Below, piece after piece: positions 15,677 to 24,423 of a stretch of DNA of 47,767 nucleotides. Within the stretch, counting starts at the first letter, position 1, and the number at the start of each line of letters is the position of its first letter. The translations under genes were made by a program, and so were the position numbers. This stretch comes from JANPLN01 sp041736155. GTDB lineage: Bacteria > Bdellovibrionota > Bdellovibrionia > Bdellovibrionales > JAGQZY01. The stretch is from NCBI GenBank assembly GCA_041736155.1, contig JBGSUL010000095.1, positions 1-47,767 on the forward strand, given 5' to 3'. Below the pieces are notes generated by a model, which saw only the letters and a list, made by a program, of their open reading frames with translations, had not been told where the DNA came from and made no database searches.

Positions 15677-16546
15677 AAAATACGAAGCTTTTTCTTCTTC
15701 CTCGTTGGTGAGGGGAAAAAGCTGAATATTGACCTGATAAACTTTTTTGCCCTGCTTTTTCTCGCGCGCCATCATCAGTTTGGTCTGTAATTCTTTGCGA
15801 ACCTTCCGTAACTCATGACGAACCCACTGAAATTCATCTTCGGTCATCGCCATGGTGAATCCACTGATCTCGCGATCTTTAGGGTCATCTTTGTAAAGCG
15901 ATTCTAAACCTAAATAGATCAATTCCGACTGCAATTTACGGATCAAAGCGGGTGGAATTTTATCGGCATTGGAAATCATCTTATTTTTTTTACGAGCGTA
16001 TCCGCCGACAATTTCCATGTCTCCCGATTGCAGGAGCTTCTGCAAAGCCTCGGCGACTTCTTTTTCCGAAACTTGCGGGCGAAGCGTCTTTTTAAGCTCT
16101 TCGGGTGTGTAGGAAACGTTCTCTTGATCGATCATGGAATAAAGCACCCACGACAGCCAGCCGGGGACCTTGTCCCAAGTTTCTTGATCGAACTGTCCGT
16201 TTTTAAGTGCATTGTGTGAGCGAATTTCGGAGAGTTGTTTGAGATATTTATTGCGCAGGAGGGGATCTTTTTCTTGTCCGTAAAGAACAAGAGTTTCAAA
16301 TTCTACAAATTCAGATTTTTCGAGTTTTAAGGCGCGTGCAAATTTTTTGCACATATCCAACGAAAGATTTCTGTCCCCGGAAATAATCATTTTTAAGTAG
16401 TGGGGAGATTTAATATCGGCAGCGGCAGAAAAATCGGAGTAGGAATAAGGGCGTAGTTGTCCTTCACTCTGTTTTTGGCGGAATTCAAAATAGTCTTTAA
16501 GATAGATTCGAAAATCAACGTAACTGGAGAGAATTGGTTTTTCCAC
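15668..16546 (-). CDS. TIGR02147 family protein
   Basis: 292 aa, resembling the TIGR02147/DUF4423 family, found mostly in Bdellovibrio relatives and Fibrobacter, where many paralogues occur per genome. The start SSYVDFRIYLKDYFEFRQKQ and the block AADIKSPHYLKMIISGDRNLS, with a helix-turn-helix-like pattern, are typical, as is GFTMAMTEDEFQWVRHELRKVRKELQ near the end. It is thought to be regulatory; no DNA target is known. GTG at 16546 has GGGGGCGCA upstream. It supports the taxonomic guess for the window. Confidence 0.85.
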   Translation of the reverse strand: MEKPILSSYVDFRIYLKDYFEFRQKQSEGQLRPYSYSDFSAAADIKSPHYLKMIISGDRNLSLDMCKKFARALKLEKSEFVEFETLVLYGQEKDPLLRNKYLKQLSEIRSHNALKNGQFDQETWDKVPGWLSWVLYSMIDQENVSYTPEELKKTLRPQVSEKEVAEALQKLLQSGDMEIVGGYARKKNKMISNADKIPPALIRKLQSELIYLGLESLYKDDPKDREISGFTMAMTEDEFQWVRHELRKVRKELQTKLMMAREKKQGKKVYQVNIQLFPLTNEEEEKASYFLL

Positions 16547-16656
16547 TGCGCCCCCGCGATTTAAATGCTTTCACTATCGTCGCAAAAAAGCAAATTGAAT
16601 GTAGGAAGGAGTGGTCAGCTTCAAATGAACGGGGGAAGGGGGTCGACGTCTTGCGT

Positions 16657-17430
16657 TTAGCCGACAGGGGTGAGGCGTTTTTCGCTCAAGGTTCGTTCGA
16701 AAAGAGGGGAGAGTTGGCTTAGGTGAGAGAAGTGTGCCACTTTTTGTGGTTCAAAATATTTAAATTCAATATTTTGGGAGAGAAGCGCATCGCGGATGGC
16801 TTCGGGATGTTTTTCACATTGAAATTGTGTTTTCCAAGAACGAATTTGTTCTGGACGATGGAGATCACTGTTGGCTATTTTTTTTAAAGGACTTTTGAGA
16901 ACTTGCTGAAAAAGTCGAGGACCGCTGGCCACTTCCCAAAGATCGATGAGCGAACCTAACTCCTCTTGCTGATTCCACAGCAGATGGGTTTGATGTTCGG
17001 GGCGGCCTGTATTAACCGGGTGGGCGGCAATGGCCAACCCACCCTGGGCTTTGATATCCATGAGAATAGTCCTTAGGGGTTTGTCAGGGTGTATATAATC
17101 ATGAATACCTAATGCCAATATGTGAGCGGAGTCATTGTGGGAAAAAGAATTTTTGGTGATTTCGACCCCGGGGATAACCACCATGCGATACTGCTGCCAC
17201 GCACGCTCTTTTTCCGATTTTAGAAGTTCCATGTAGTTGGGAAAGGTTTTTCGTGTCAGAGTTTTGTCAAGAAAACGTGCAGCTTTGCCGAGGAAGGTTT
17301 TTTCTTCGCAGAGATGGTCGGTGATGGCAATTGCACCCACTCCACTTTGTCCCATGAGATCCACAAGCTGAGGAATGGTGAGTTCCCCATCACTAAACGT
17401 AGAATGCAGATGAAAATCTCCCAAGAACAT
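16657..17430 (-). CDS. PHP-domain phosphoesterase
   Basis: 257-aa metal-dependent phosphoesterase of the PHP superfamily. Metal ligands are seen in order: DFHLHSTFSDG (His7, His9, Asp14), ITDH (about 36-39), IPGVEIT, IAAHPVN and NSDLHRP. Such single-domain proteins include nucleotide phosphatases; the substrate cannot be told here. A degenerate extended -10 box (TGCTAAAAT, 17437-17445) lies only six nt before the ATG and no ribosome site is visible, so the transcript may be leaderless. It ends 110 nt from the TIGR02147 start. Confidence 0.85.
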   Translation of the reverse strand: MFLGDFHLHSTFSDGELTIPQLVDLMGQSGVGAIAITDHLCEEKTFLGKAARFLDKTLTRKTFPNYMELLKSEKERAWQQYRMVVIPGVEITKNSFSHNDSAHILALGIHDYIHPDKPLRTILMDIKAQGGLAIAAHPVNTGRPEHQTHLLWNQQEELGSLIDLWEVASGPRLFQQVLKSPLKKIANSDLHRPEQIRSWKTQFQCEKHPEAIRDALLSQNIEFKYFEPQKVAHFSHLSQLSPLFERTLSEKRLTPVG

Positions 17431-17436
17431 AAAAAA

Positions 17437-17445
17437 ATTTTAGCA
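17437..17445 (-). promoter_or_regulatory. Extended -10 element, PHP gene
   Basis: On the minus strand TGC-TAAAAT ends six nt before the start codon at 17430, which puts the expected transcription start at or next to the A of ATG. No good -35 box is seen. Confidence 0.4.
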
Positions 17446-17517
17446 TAGAGAAATATCTTCGCACGCTAAGCTCTGGTTAGAAATCGGTTGGTGAATTGTT
17501 AAGACAGGACCTCTGAT

Positions 17518-19599
17518 TTACTTTACCTTCGACCCGGTCGCCGCAGTTCCGTCTGGCGAGAGCACAAAAAGCGTGTCACCTTCGCTCGCGCAAAGAACCA
17601 TGCCTTCGGATGTTCCAAACTTCATCTTGCGCGGCTTTAGATTGGCCACAACCAGAACCTGTTTGCCGATCAATTGTTCTGGCTTGTAGGATTTTTTAAT
17701 GCCGGCAAAAATGGTACGCTCTTCATTACCTAAGTTGACTTTGAGCTGAAGCATTTTATCCGAGTCTTTGACTTCTTCGGCGTGAATGACTTTGGCCACC
17801 CGCAAATCGATTTTATTAAAATCATCGATCTCGATAATACCCGAGGTGGTTGTTGTTGGCGCCGTCGTAGGTGCTGCGGCCGCTGTGGGTTGCAATGTGC
17901 TTTTGGATTCGTCGATCATAGCTTGGACCTTTTCGGCTTCTACGCGTTGGATAAGATGCGAGAAGGCATTGAGTTTGCGGTCATGAACATAATTTTTTAG
18001 TAACCAATCTTGCGCATTGGTTCCTTCGGGGAAAGTCGGCCATGCGGCTTTGACATAAGCGGGCTCATTAAACAGCTCCGCCACTTTCGCAGTAATAGCA
18101 GGAATGACCGGAGCGAGGTAAATGCTGAGCAAACGGAAGGCATTGAGTGTCACACCCAAACACTCGTGAGCTTCGGGATTTTGGGGATTGTCTTTGAGCA
18201 TTTTCCACGGCGAGACAGCATCAAAATATTGATTGATGGAGTCGATCCCTTCGCGGATCAGGTTGATGGCTTTGGAAAACTCTTTGGCCTCAAAAAAGCC
18301 ACGAAGTGCTTTTTCGAGAGTGAGAATGCGCTCAAGAATCACAAAACTTTCCGGTTGCGAAAGTGTCGGCATCGCACCCGCAAAGTTTTTGATGAGCATT
18401 TGCGCAGAACGTGAACCGAGATTGACATATTTTCCCACTAAATCGGAATTCACACGCAGGAGAAAATCCTCCAAATTGAGGTCAATATCGTCGATGCTGT
18501 CGGTGAGTTTAGAAGCATAGTAATAACGTAAATAATTGGGATCGAGATGTTTAAAATAAGTATCGGCATTGATAAAAGTCCCTTTGGACTTACTCATCTT
18601 TTCGCCATTGACGGTGAGAAAACCATGGGCGTGAACGCGCGTGGGAGTGCGGTAACCCGCTGTCTTTAGCATCGCTGGCCAAAAGAGAGAGTGAAAATAA
18701 ATAATGTCTTTGCCGATAAAATGATGGAGTTCGGTTTTTTCGCTTTTCCAAAAAGCATTAAACTTTTCGGGATCTTTTTGGATTTGGAAAAAATCTTTTG
18801 AAGAGGCCATGTAACCAATCGGCGCATCGACCCACACGTAAAAATATTTATCGTTGTAGCCAGGAATTTTAAAACCAAAGTAAGGTTCATCGCGGGAAAT
18901 ATCCCAATCCCGCAGTTCTTCGGCCAACCATTCGTTGAGCTTTTTGGCAACTTCGTTACTCGTGCGTGCGGGCACCCACTCTTTGAGGAAATCGCGAAAG
19001 TCGTTGAGTTTAAAAAAGATATGGTCGCTCTCTTTGAGAACAGGTGTTGTACCACACAGCGAGCAAACAGATTGCTTAAGTTCAGTGGGTGAATAGTTGG
19101 AGCTACAGACGTCGCAGGAATCGCCGTACTGATTTTGCGCGCCACACTTGGGGCAAGTGCCTTTGACTAAACGGTCGGGAAGAAACATTTTGTCTTTAGG
19201 GCAATAAGTTTGAGTGATTTGTTTAATACGCGTGTGCTGTTGGTCGCGCATGGCAATGTAAAATTCTTCGCTGAGCTGACGATTGGTATCGGTGTTGGTG
19301 GAAGAGTAATGATCAAAACCGATTTGGAAATCTTTAAATGTTTGGGTGTGGAGCTTGTACATTTCGGCGATCAGCTCTTCGGGTTTGCGCCCCTCGTTTT
19401 TGGCGCGAATAAAAATGGGCGTACCGTGGGTGTCATCCGCACAAAAAAAGTAACAGTCATTGCCGATAAGACGTTGAAAGCGCACCCAGATGTCAGCCTG
19501 GACGTATTCAACAAGGTGTCCCATATGAATGGGGCCGTTGGCATAGGGAAGGGCCGAGGTGACTAGTATTTGCCGTGGAGGGGTGTGTGCGTTTGTCAT
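17518..19599 (-). CDS. metG: Methionyl-tRNA synthetase
   Basis: 693 aa. Charges tRNA-Met. Signature 1 is PYANGPIHMGHLVEY (HMGH at 25-28), signature 2 GEKMSKSKGTF. The zinc-binding insertion has paired knuckles (CPKCGAQNQYGDSCDVC and CSLCG), the MetG1 form. After the anticodon-binding helices and an Ala/Thr linker comes a C-terminal EMAP/Trbp111-type tRNA-binding domain (DFNKIDLRVAKVIHAEEV ... ANLKPRKMKFGTSEGM), which makes the enzyme dimeric in relatives. ATG 19599 is chosen because it directly precedes the family's usual start; the open frame upstream adds 68 poor residues. It is divergent from the DUF4920 gene, 82 nt apart. Confidence 0.96.
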   Translation of the reverse strand: MTNAHTPPRQILVTSALPYANGPIHMGHLVEYVQADIWVRFQRLIGNDCYFFCADDTHGTPIFIRAKNEGRKPEELIAEMYKLHTQTFKDFQIGFDHYSSTNTDTNRQLSEEFYIAMRDQQHTRIKQITQTYCPKDKMFLPDRLVKGTCPKCGAQNQYGDSCDVCSSNYSPTELKQSVCSLCGTTPVLKESDHIFFKLNDFRDFLKEWVPARTSNEVAKKLNEWLAEELRDWDISRDEPYFGFKIPGYNDKYFYVWVDAPIGYMASSKDFFQIQKDPEKFNAFWKSEKTELHHFIGKDIIYFHSLFWPAMLKTAGYRTPTRVHAHGFLTVNGEKMSKSKGTFINADTYFKHLDPNYLRYYYASKLTDSIDDIDLNLEDFLLRVNSDLVGKYVNLGSRSAQMLIKNFAGAMPTLSQPESFVILERILTLEKALRGFFEAKEFSKAINLIREGIDSINQYFDAVSPWKMLKDNPQNPEAHECLGVTLNAFRLLSIYLAPVIPAITAKVAELFNEPAYVKAAWPTFPEGTNAQDWLLKNYVHDRKLNAFSHLIQRVEAEKVQAMIDESKSTLQPTAAAAPTTAPTTTTSGIIEIDDFNKIDLRVAKVIHAEEVKDSDKMLQLKVNLGNEERTIFAGIKKSYKPEQLIGKQVLVVANLKPRKMKFGTSEGMVLCASEGDTLFVLSPDGTAATGSKVK

Positions 19600-19681
19600 G
19601 GAAACACTGTACAAGGATTGGCTAGCTAAGACAATCCTTTCGCGGTATAAAGCCAGCATCAATGACAACCAAGGAGTGACC

Positions 19682-20125
19682 ATGAAGAAATTTTTATTTT
19701 TGGCAATTCTAGCCAGTGCTTCTCTTGTTTTTGCTGAGACTAAAACCTTTGGAAAAATGGACCCGATGACAGCGCCCATGACAAAGATGGCGGATATCTT
19801 CAAAAGTTATGACAAATACAAAGGCCAACCTGTCGCGATGACCGGCAGTGTAAAAAAAGTCTGCCAAATGTCAGGCTGCTGGTTCGAGCTTGCCGATGGC
19901 AAAGAGGCGGTGCGCATCACCATGAAGGACTATGGATTCACTGTTCCTAAAGATTTACTGAACAAATCAGTCAAAGTTGTTGGTGTGATGGAGCAAAAAG
20001 AAATGCCGGTGAAGGCGATAAAACATTACATGAAGGACGAAGGGCGTCCGCAAGCGGAGATCGATAAAGTGACAGAACCCAAGCAGACGTTTGAATTTGT
20101 CGCTACCGGTGTGGAAATGATCTAG
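19682..20125 (+). CDS. DUF4920 domain exported protein
   Basis: 147 aa. Signal peptide (MKKFLFLAILASASLVFA), then a small beta-barrel domain resembling DUF4920, with the characteristic KKVCQMSGCWFELADG (two Cys four residues apart) and RITMKDYGFTVPKDLLNKSVKVVGV. The family is periplasmic with an OB-like fold; the CxxxxC pair suggests metal or redox chemistry but no function is established. AAGGAGTGACC precedes the ATG. nth follows after nine nt and may be co-transcribed. Confidence 0.85.
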   Translation: MKKFLFLAILASASLVFAETKTFGKMDPMTAPMTKMADIFKSYDKYKGQPVAMTGSVKKVCQMSGCWFELADGKEAVRITMKDYGFTVPKDLLNKSVKVVGVMEQKEMPVKAIKHYMKDEGRPQAEIDKVTEPKQTFEFVATGVEMI

Positions 20126-20134
20126 GAGTGTTTT

Positions 20135-20785
20135 TTGACAATCACTGAAAAAGCACAGTTTGTTCAAAAAACACTGAACAAACTGTATCCAGATCCACCC
20201 ATTCCTCTCAACCACACCGATGAATACACTTTATTGATCGCCGTTCTTTTATCGGCGCAATGTACAGATGAACGTGTCAACAAAGTCACTCCCGGTCTTT
20301 TTGCTAAGGCACGGACACCGGCGCAAATGGTGCAGTTGAGTGTGGAAGAGATTCAAGCCCTGATTCGTCCCTGCGGGCTCTCTCCGCAAAAATCCAAAGC
20401 CATCCATCGCCTCTCGGAAATTTTGCTGGAAAAATATAACGGACGCGTGCCGCAGAGTTTAGAGGAGCTAGAGCAGTTGCCAGGTGTGGGACACAAAACG
20501 GCTTCGGTGGTTATGTCGCAAGCGTTTGGGGTTCCAGCGTTTCCGGTGGACACGCACATTCATCGTTTGGCACAACGCTGGGGTTTTAGCAAAAGCCAAA
20601 ATGTGGTGGTCACAGAGCGCGCTTTGAAAAAAGCTTTTTCCGAATCAACATGGAACAAGCTGCATTTGCAAATCATCTATTACGGCCGCGAGCACTGCAA
20701 AGCGCGTGAATGTTACGGCCTTGAGTGCATCATTTGTCGCAAACTCAATCCCGAACGCAAAAAGAAAATCATCACTAAAAAATAG
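20135..20785 (+). CDS. nth: Endonuclease III (DNA glycosylase/AP lyase)
   Basis: 216 aa. Removes oxidised pyrimidines and nicks at the abasic site. The helix-hairpin-helix LPGVGHKTASVV carries the catalytic Lys121, and FPVDTHIHRLAQRWG the catalytic Asp139. The iron-sulfur loop at the C-terminus has four cysteines at 188, 193, 198 and 201 (spacing 4-4-2), not the usual 6-2-5. TTG at 20135 has TAGGAGTG upstream and gives the family's start. It probably shares a transcript with the DUF4920 gene. Confidence 0.93.
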   Translation: MTITEKAQFVQKTLNKLYPDPPIPLNHTDEYTLLIAVLLSAQCTDERVNKVTPGLFAKARTPAQMVQLSVEEIQALIRPCGLSPQKSKAIHRLSEILLEKYNGRVPQSLEELEQLPGVGHKTASVVMSQAFGVPAFPVDTHIHRLAQRWGFSKSQNVVVTERALKKAFSESTWNKLHLQIIYYGREHCKARECYGLECIICRKLNPERKKKIITKK

Positions 20786-20828
20786 TGGGCAAGAAAATAG
20801 TTGGAATAAAATTGCGACGTCGAGGGCC

Positions 20829-21611
20829 CTAGTTCCCAACTGAGGATTGGGGCGGAGTTGTTGTGGGCTGGGTTGCTGAGTCCGAAAAACTTCGTGGGTC
20901 GTAGTCGCAGGACTGTCGTTGTGTTTCCAGAACCCATGCTGAGGCCACACACCGTTTATACTTTGTTTGAGAGGAGGGTTGTAAACAACCTTCTTGCGCT
21001 TGTGCCAGTTGAGGTGTGGCGTTGAGAATTTGGCAGTTATGATTTGTTTTGCTCAAATATTTTTCGAGCCGGAGCAGAGATTCTTTCGTCGCGGCGGAGA
21101 GTGGGTAATGAGCAGGAGAGAGGATAAAACATCCTAAAGATCGAGGAATTTGCGCAAGAACCTGTTCACCAAAGGTTTCCGAGGTGTTCCACACATCGTC
21201 AAACTGCATCACCACTGTGTGGGGGCGGATGGTGAACAATCGCTTTTGCAAATAGGGGATGGGTGTTGACGAGTTTAAAACTTCGGGAGCCGAGTAAACT
21301 GTATTGGTGCGTCCGTAATTGGCGCCCAAAGATTTGTCTCCAGGACAGCGGCTTGCCCAATCAGTAAAAAACTTTTCCATCTGAGGATGGGTCCAACTAT
21401 AAATTCCTTCCAAAAAGTTGAGATACAGAATCCGCTGTCCTTCGACAATGGGGAGTCTTCTTTCGGGTTCAGAGTCAGACTTGGGTATCTGAATGCAGCG
21501 CCAGCGCACCCCCGGCGGCAAGCATTCTTTTTGACAAGGATTCATGTCGCAGCCAACGGTTTGGCCATGGGTGGGGGGCATAAAAATGGCAAAAAGCATG
21601 AACAGATACAT
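20829..21611 (-). CDS. Exported cysteine-rich protein of unknown function
   Basis: 260 aa with a signal peptide (MYLFMLFAIFMPPTHG). The mature protein has about ten cysteines (CDMNPCQKEC, WRCIQI, SRCPGD, GCFILS, NCQILN, GCLQP, RCVAS, SCDYD), so several disulfides are likely in the periplasm. The central part (HTVVMQFDDVWNTSE, SLGCFILSPAHYPLS) has an alpha/beta pattern reminiscent of SGNH hydrolases, but the catalytic blocks are not evident. The C-terminus is Thr/Pro/Ser-rich. First of a run of six exported orphans up to 26378. Confidence 0.6.
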   Translation of the reverse strand: MYLFMLFAIFMPPTHGQTVGCDMNPCQKECLPPGVRWRCIQIPKSDSEPERRLPIVEGQRILYLNFLEGIYSWTHPQMEKFFTDWASRCPGDKSLGANYGRTNTVYSAPEVLNSSTPIPYLQKRLFTIRPHTVVMQFDDVWNTSETFGEQVLAQIPRSLGCFILSPAHYPLSAATKESLLRLEKYLSKTNHNCQILNATPQLAQAQEGCLQPSSQTKYKRCVASAWVLETQRQSCDYDPRSFSDSATQPTTTPPQSSVGN

Positions 21612-21752
21612 ACTCTCAAATAAGCAAAGACGAGGCCTACTGGCCGCACTTTAAAGTCGATTTAAGACAAGGAATTGTTTGGAAGCCAAGTGGCTGTCAA
21701 AAGTTTTGTCACTCTCGTTCACTCTACCTAGGTGGGGAAGCGGATCCCAGTC

Positions 21753-21780
21753 TTGCTACCCTCAAAGGGGATGCTAGAAT
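21753..21780 (+). promoter_or_regulatory. Promoter with extended -10, possible leaderless start
   Basis: TTGCTA (21753-21758), a 16-nt gap and TAGAAT (21775-21780) preceded by TGC, an extended -10. The start codon at 21788 is seven nt after the -10 box. Confidence 0.55.
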
Positions 21781-21787
21781 AAAAGGG

Positions 21788-23221
21788 ATGGTTTTTTTGA
21801 ACATCTTTTTTGTTTTTTTATTTTCCAGCGCACAGCAAGTCGCCGCGCCGACGACAGAAACCCCTACATGCCGAAGAAATCTGGTGGATATGAATCGAAA
21901 TTTTCCACCGCCAATTCAACAGACAATTTCTCTTTGTAGTTCGAGGCCCAATTTTGTAGTCACGCAATTAAAAGCGGCGATCACTGAGTATTTATGTCTT
22001 TATCATTTAGATTTACAATGCATTAAAAATATCCGCACATTGGGGGCTAGCTATGCGGTTCCCAACAGGCAAAACTTTGAGCAAAACTTCGAGAGAATAG
22101 TGGGATCGAGATACGTCAATTCGTGGTTGCACGGTGATCCTTCGGCCAGCTATGAGCAAATCGCCTTACGATCGTTTTCCCCCCTCCAGGCGCAGTCGAC
22201 AGGCTCGGAGCCAGGTGAGTTCAATGCATTGACCTCCATTGCGCAAATGGTAGCTAACGTTGTTCCTTACGGACGATTTTTAGATATTGCTGCCACAGGA
22301 TTTGCCGGCTTTGGTTCCTCACAAAAACCACTCGTCGATGGAAATAATTATTGTGGTCCGGCGCAAGAGCAATATATCAATGGGTCGCCGAACGGAAGAG
22401 GTTGTTTGCCAGACTATAATTTTAACTCTTATGCCGTGGATTCATTCTTAGAACAAAATTCAGCAGAGCAAGCAAGGGCACTGACGTGTGCGGGAACGTG
22501 TGAATATTACGCCAATCTCATTGCACGCCTGCAAATGGCCAATGCGATCATTACACATGATGCACTTCCCATTTTTGATGCAAAACCCACATGTTTGGCG
22601 GGCGGTCGGGCCAGTTTTAGTTTTAGAGCCGTCGATGACAACGAGATCGCAACAATGCAACTCCCTTCGCGCCCTATAAGATGGAATGGTTTGACGGGAG
22701 AGGTGCGACATTCTCAAATGGTTCATGCCAATTTTGACGACCAACCTCATCCTGAGAGAATGATTCAATGGAATGTCACAAGTGATCTACTTATGCGCAA
22801 TCAAGTGACTGCGACGACGACTCCCAATTACCTCGGCGGTGTGAACACACTCACGGTGCGCGCGCCTGACCGCACTTCCCATTCGCCCCGACCGAGAAGT
22901 TCAGCTCAACGATCGAATAGGTATGAGATGCCCGGCGGTCCAGCTCCGATCGTGGGTGACGCCGAAGATTCCTTTCATCCATCAATGTTCTTGGTGCCAG
23001 AGAGCGATCGCACAAGGGGGTTGAATCAAGTCGCGGATCCGGCTCTTCGCGGTATGGCACTAGCGGCAGCCACAGTCTCGGGTTGTTGTAGTGTGCCCGA
23101 GCCCAATCGCAGTACCTGTTTAAATTATTTGCCGACAGTCGATCGATATCGCCCCAGAGGACCTAACGGATATGGTCCAGCGGTTCCACAGATACAAGTC
23201 CCACAAGGAGTCGTTAAGTAG
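21788..23221 (+). CDS. Large exported protein of unknown function
   Basis: 477 aa with a signal peptide (MVFLNIFFVFLFSSAQQVAA). About a dozen cysteines, including TCAGTCEYY and SGCCSVPEPNRSTC, point to periplasmic or extracellular disulfides. A small hydrophobic stretch near residues 150-180 (VANVVPYGRFLDIAATGFAGFG) is followed by NNYCGPAQEQYINGSPNGRGC. The C-terminal third is rich in Pro, Arg and Ser and looks disordered. No family recognised. The promoter -10 box lies seven nt from the ATG, and AAAAGGG abuts it, so translation may be leaderless. Confidence 0.6.
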   Translation: MVFLNIFFVFLFSSAQQVAAPTTETPTCRRNLVDMNRNFPPPIQQTISLCSSRPNFVVTQLKAAITEYLCLYHLDLQCIKNIRTLGASYAVPNRQNFEQNFERIVGSRYVNSWLHGDPSASYEQIALRSFSPLQAQSTGSEPGEFNALTSIAQMVANVVPYGRFLDIAATGFAGFGSSQKPLVDGNNYCGPAQEQYINGSPNGRGCLPDYNFNSYAVDSFLEQNSAEQARALTCAGTCEYYANLIARLQMANAIITHDALPIFDAKPTCLAGGRASFSFRAVDDNEIATMQLPSRPIRWNGLTGEVRHSQMVHANFDDQPHPERMIQWNVTSDLLMRNQVTATTTPNYLGGVNTLTVRAPDRTSHSPRPRSSAQRSNRYEMPGGPAPIVGDAEDSFHPSMFLVPESDRTRGLNQVADPALRGMALAAATVSGCCSVPEPNRSTCLNYLPTVDRYRPRGPNGYGPAVPQIQVPQGVVK

Positions 23222-23235
23222 TAATTAGCAAGGAG

Positions 23236-23610
23236 TTACCAGCTCCCGCAAAGCTGTGCGTTCAGCTCGATCAGACGTTCTTGAGAAACACCTTCACAAC
23301 TTTTTTTCACCAACAAAAGAGTCTCGGTGAGGGCACAATAATCGGAACGTTCCATGTAGGATTGCGGGAACCATAGTGGGTTTTTTAAATTTTCTCGAGT
23401 GATTTCACGCAGAGTTAAAAAGGCGCTTTGATTGTAGGTTGTGATTTGCCCCACATCGAGGAGCTTTTCCATCTCTTGATCACTGGTACAGACCAGTCGA
23501 AAAAGGGATTGGCCTTCTATGGTGAGACCTCCATAAAGATGGACGTCCTCCGCTTGAGCGGGATGGACGTTGGCCAAAGTAAGAAAAAGGAGCACAGTAA
23601 GGAACTTCAT
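23236..23610 (-). CDS. Small exported protein of unknown function
   Basis: 124 aa. Signal peptide (MKFLTVLLFLTLANVHPAQA), then a domain with four cysteines (RLVCTSDQ, DYCALTE, KKSCEGV, QLCGSW) that can form two disulfides and a helical pattern in the second half. AGAGG lies upstream of the ATG and a TATAAG box near 23630. No family recognised. It converges with the preceding gene, 14 nt apart. Confidence 0.65.
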   Translation of the reverse strand: MKFLTVLLFLTLANVHPAQAEDVHLYGGLTIEGQSLFRLVCTSDQEMEKLLDVGQITTYNQSAFLTLREITRENLKNPLWFPQSYMERSDYCALTETLLLVKKSCEGVSQERLIELNAQLCGSW

Positions 23611-23853
23611 TAAACCTCTTGAAGCGTTCTTATAACGGAAAAATCATTACACGACATGAGAATAGAGTTGCGAATGAAAAATTCTCACGACTGTCAGGAT
23701 TCTAGACACATTTTTGAACGTGAGGTGGATTTTTAGTACGAACTCGCAACTGGTTTTGTAAATCCTCCAATGAAAAAAGGCTGTAGACGATGGAGGGAAG
23801 AGATCAGCTTGGGCATCAATTTTGCTCTACACAAGAGACAATGTGGAGGTTGT

Positions 23854-24420
23854 ATGCGATTGATGATGTTAACTTTGCTAACGGTTTTGGGAGTGTTGTC
23901 TGAAGCACGCTCGGAAGTGATCATTTCTGTTGATCAAACGGAGGATCTGCAGCAAGTTCTCACAAAGTACTGCCCATGGATTTCTTCGGTTGAGAAGGTC
24001 GCTGTGATGGAAAAGACCGCTTTGGGAATGGGTGGCGACATTGGCGGTTGGTTGAGTGATATCGCATCGAGCAGTGAAGTTTTCACCAAATTGGAAGTCC
24101 CTCTCCCTGTAGGGATTGAGGCGGTCGTTCTTGATCCCGCTTATTGGAACAACAACGGTCAAGCTGAAATCATTATTGGTTCTGTCGCTTTGACTGATCG
24201 AGATGGCTCAGTAAAAACAAGTCCCCTCTCTGAGGAGACGAAAACACTCTCGCAACGTCGCGCCGGTACAGGCGAAACGCTGCTTGTTTGTTTTGAACAA
24301 CAAGAAAATATTGTGGCTCTCGTGCTAGAGGTAGGAACCCGCAATGTAGATGGTTCACGGCCCGATTTAGGAATGTGGGGCTTGCGAGAAACTTTTGGAG
24401 TGAAAAACACACAGCCTTAA
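23854..24420 (+). CDS. Exported protein of unknown function
   Basis: 188 aa from ATG 23854, which has TGGAGG seven nt upstream and begins a signal peptide (MRLMMLTLLTVLGVLSEARS). The mature part is beta-rich (IEAVVLDPAYWNNNGQAEIIIG, TLLVCFEQQENIVALVLEVG) and has a WISSVEKVAVMEKTALGMGG helix. No family recognised. It lies three nt before the zincin-like gene, so the two are very likely translated from one message and may act together. Confidence 0.62.
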   Translation: MRLMMLTLLTVLGVLSEARSEVIISVDQTEDLQQVLTKYCPWISSVEKVAVMEKTALGMGGDIGGWLSDIASSSEVFTKLEVPLPVGIEAVVLDPAYWNNNGQAEIIIGSVALTDRDGSVKTSPLSEETKTLSQRRAGTGETLLVCFEQQENIVALVLEVGTRNVDGSRPDLGMWGLRETFGVKNTQP

Positions 24421-24423
24421 AAC

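Noticed and set aside
18666..19145. 159-codon open frame within metG in another frame
   Set aside because: Shadow of metG; no protein-like pattern.
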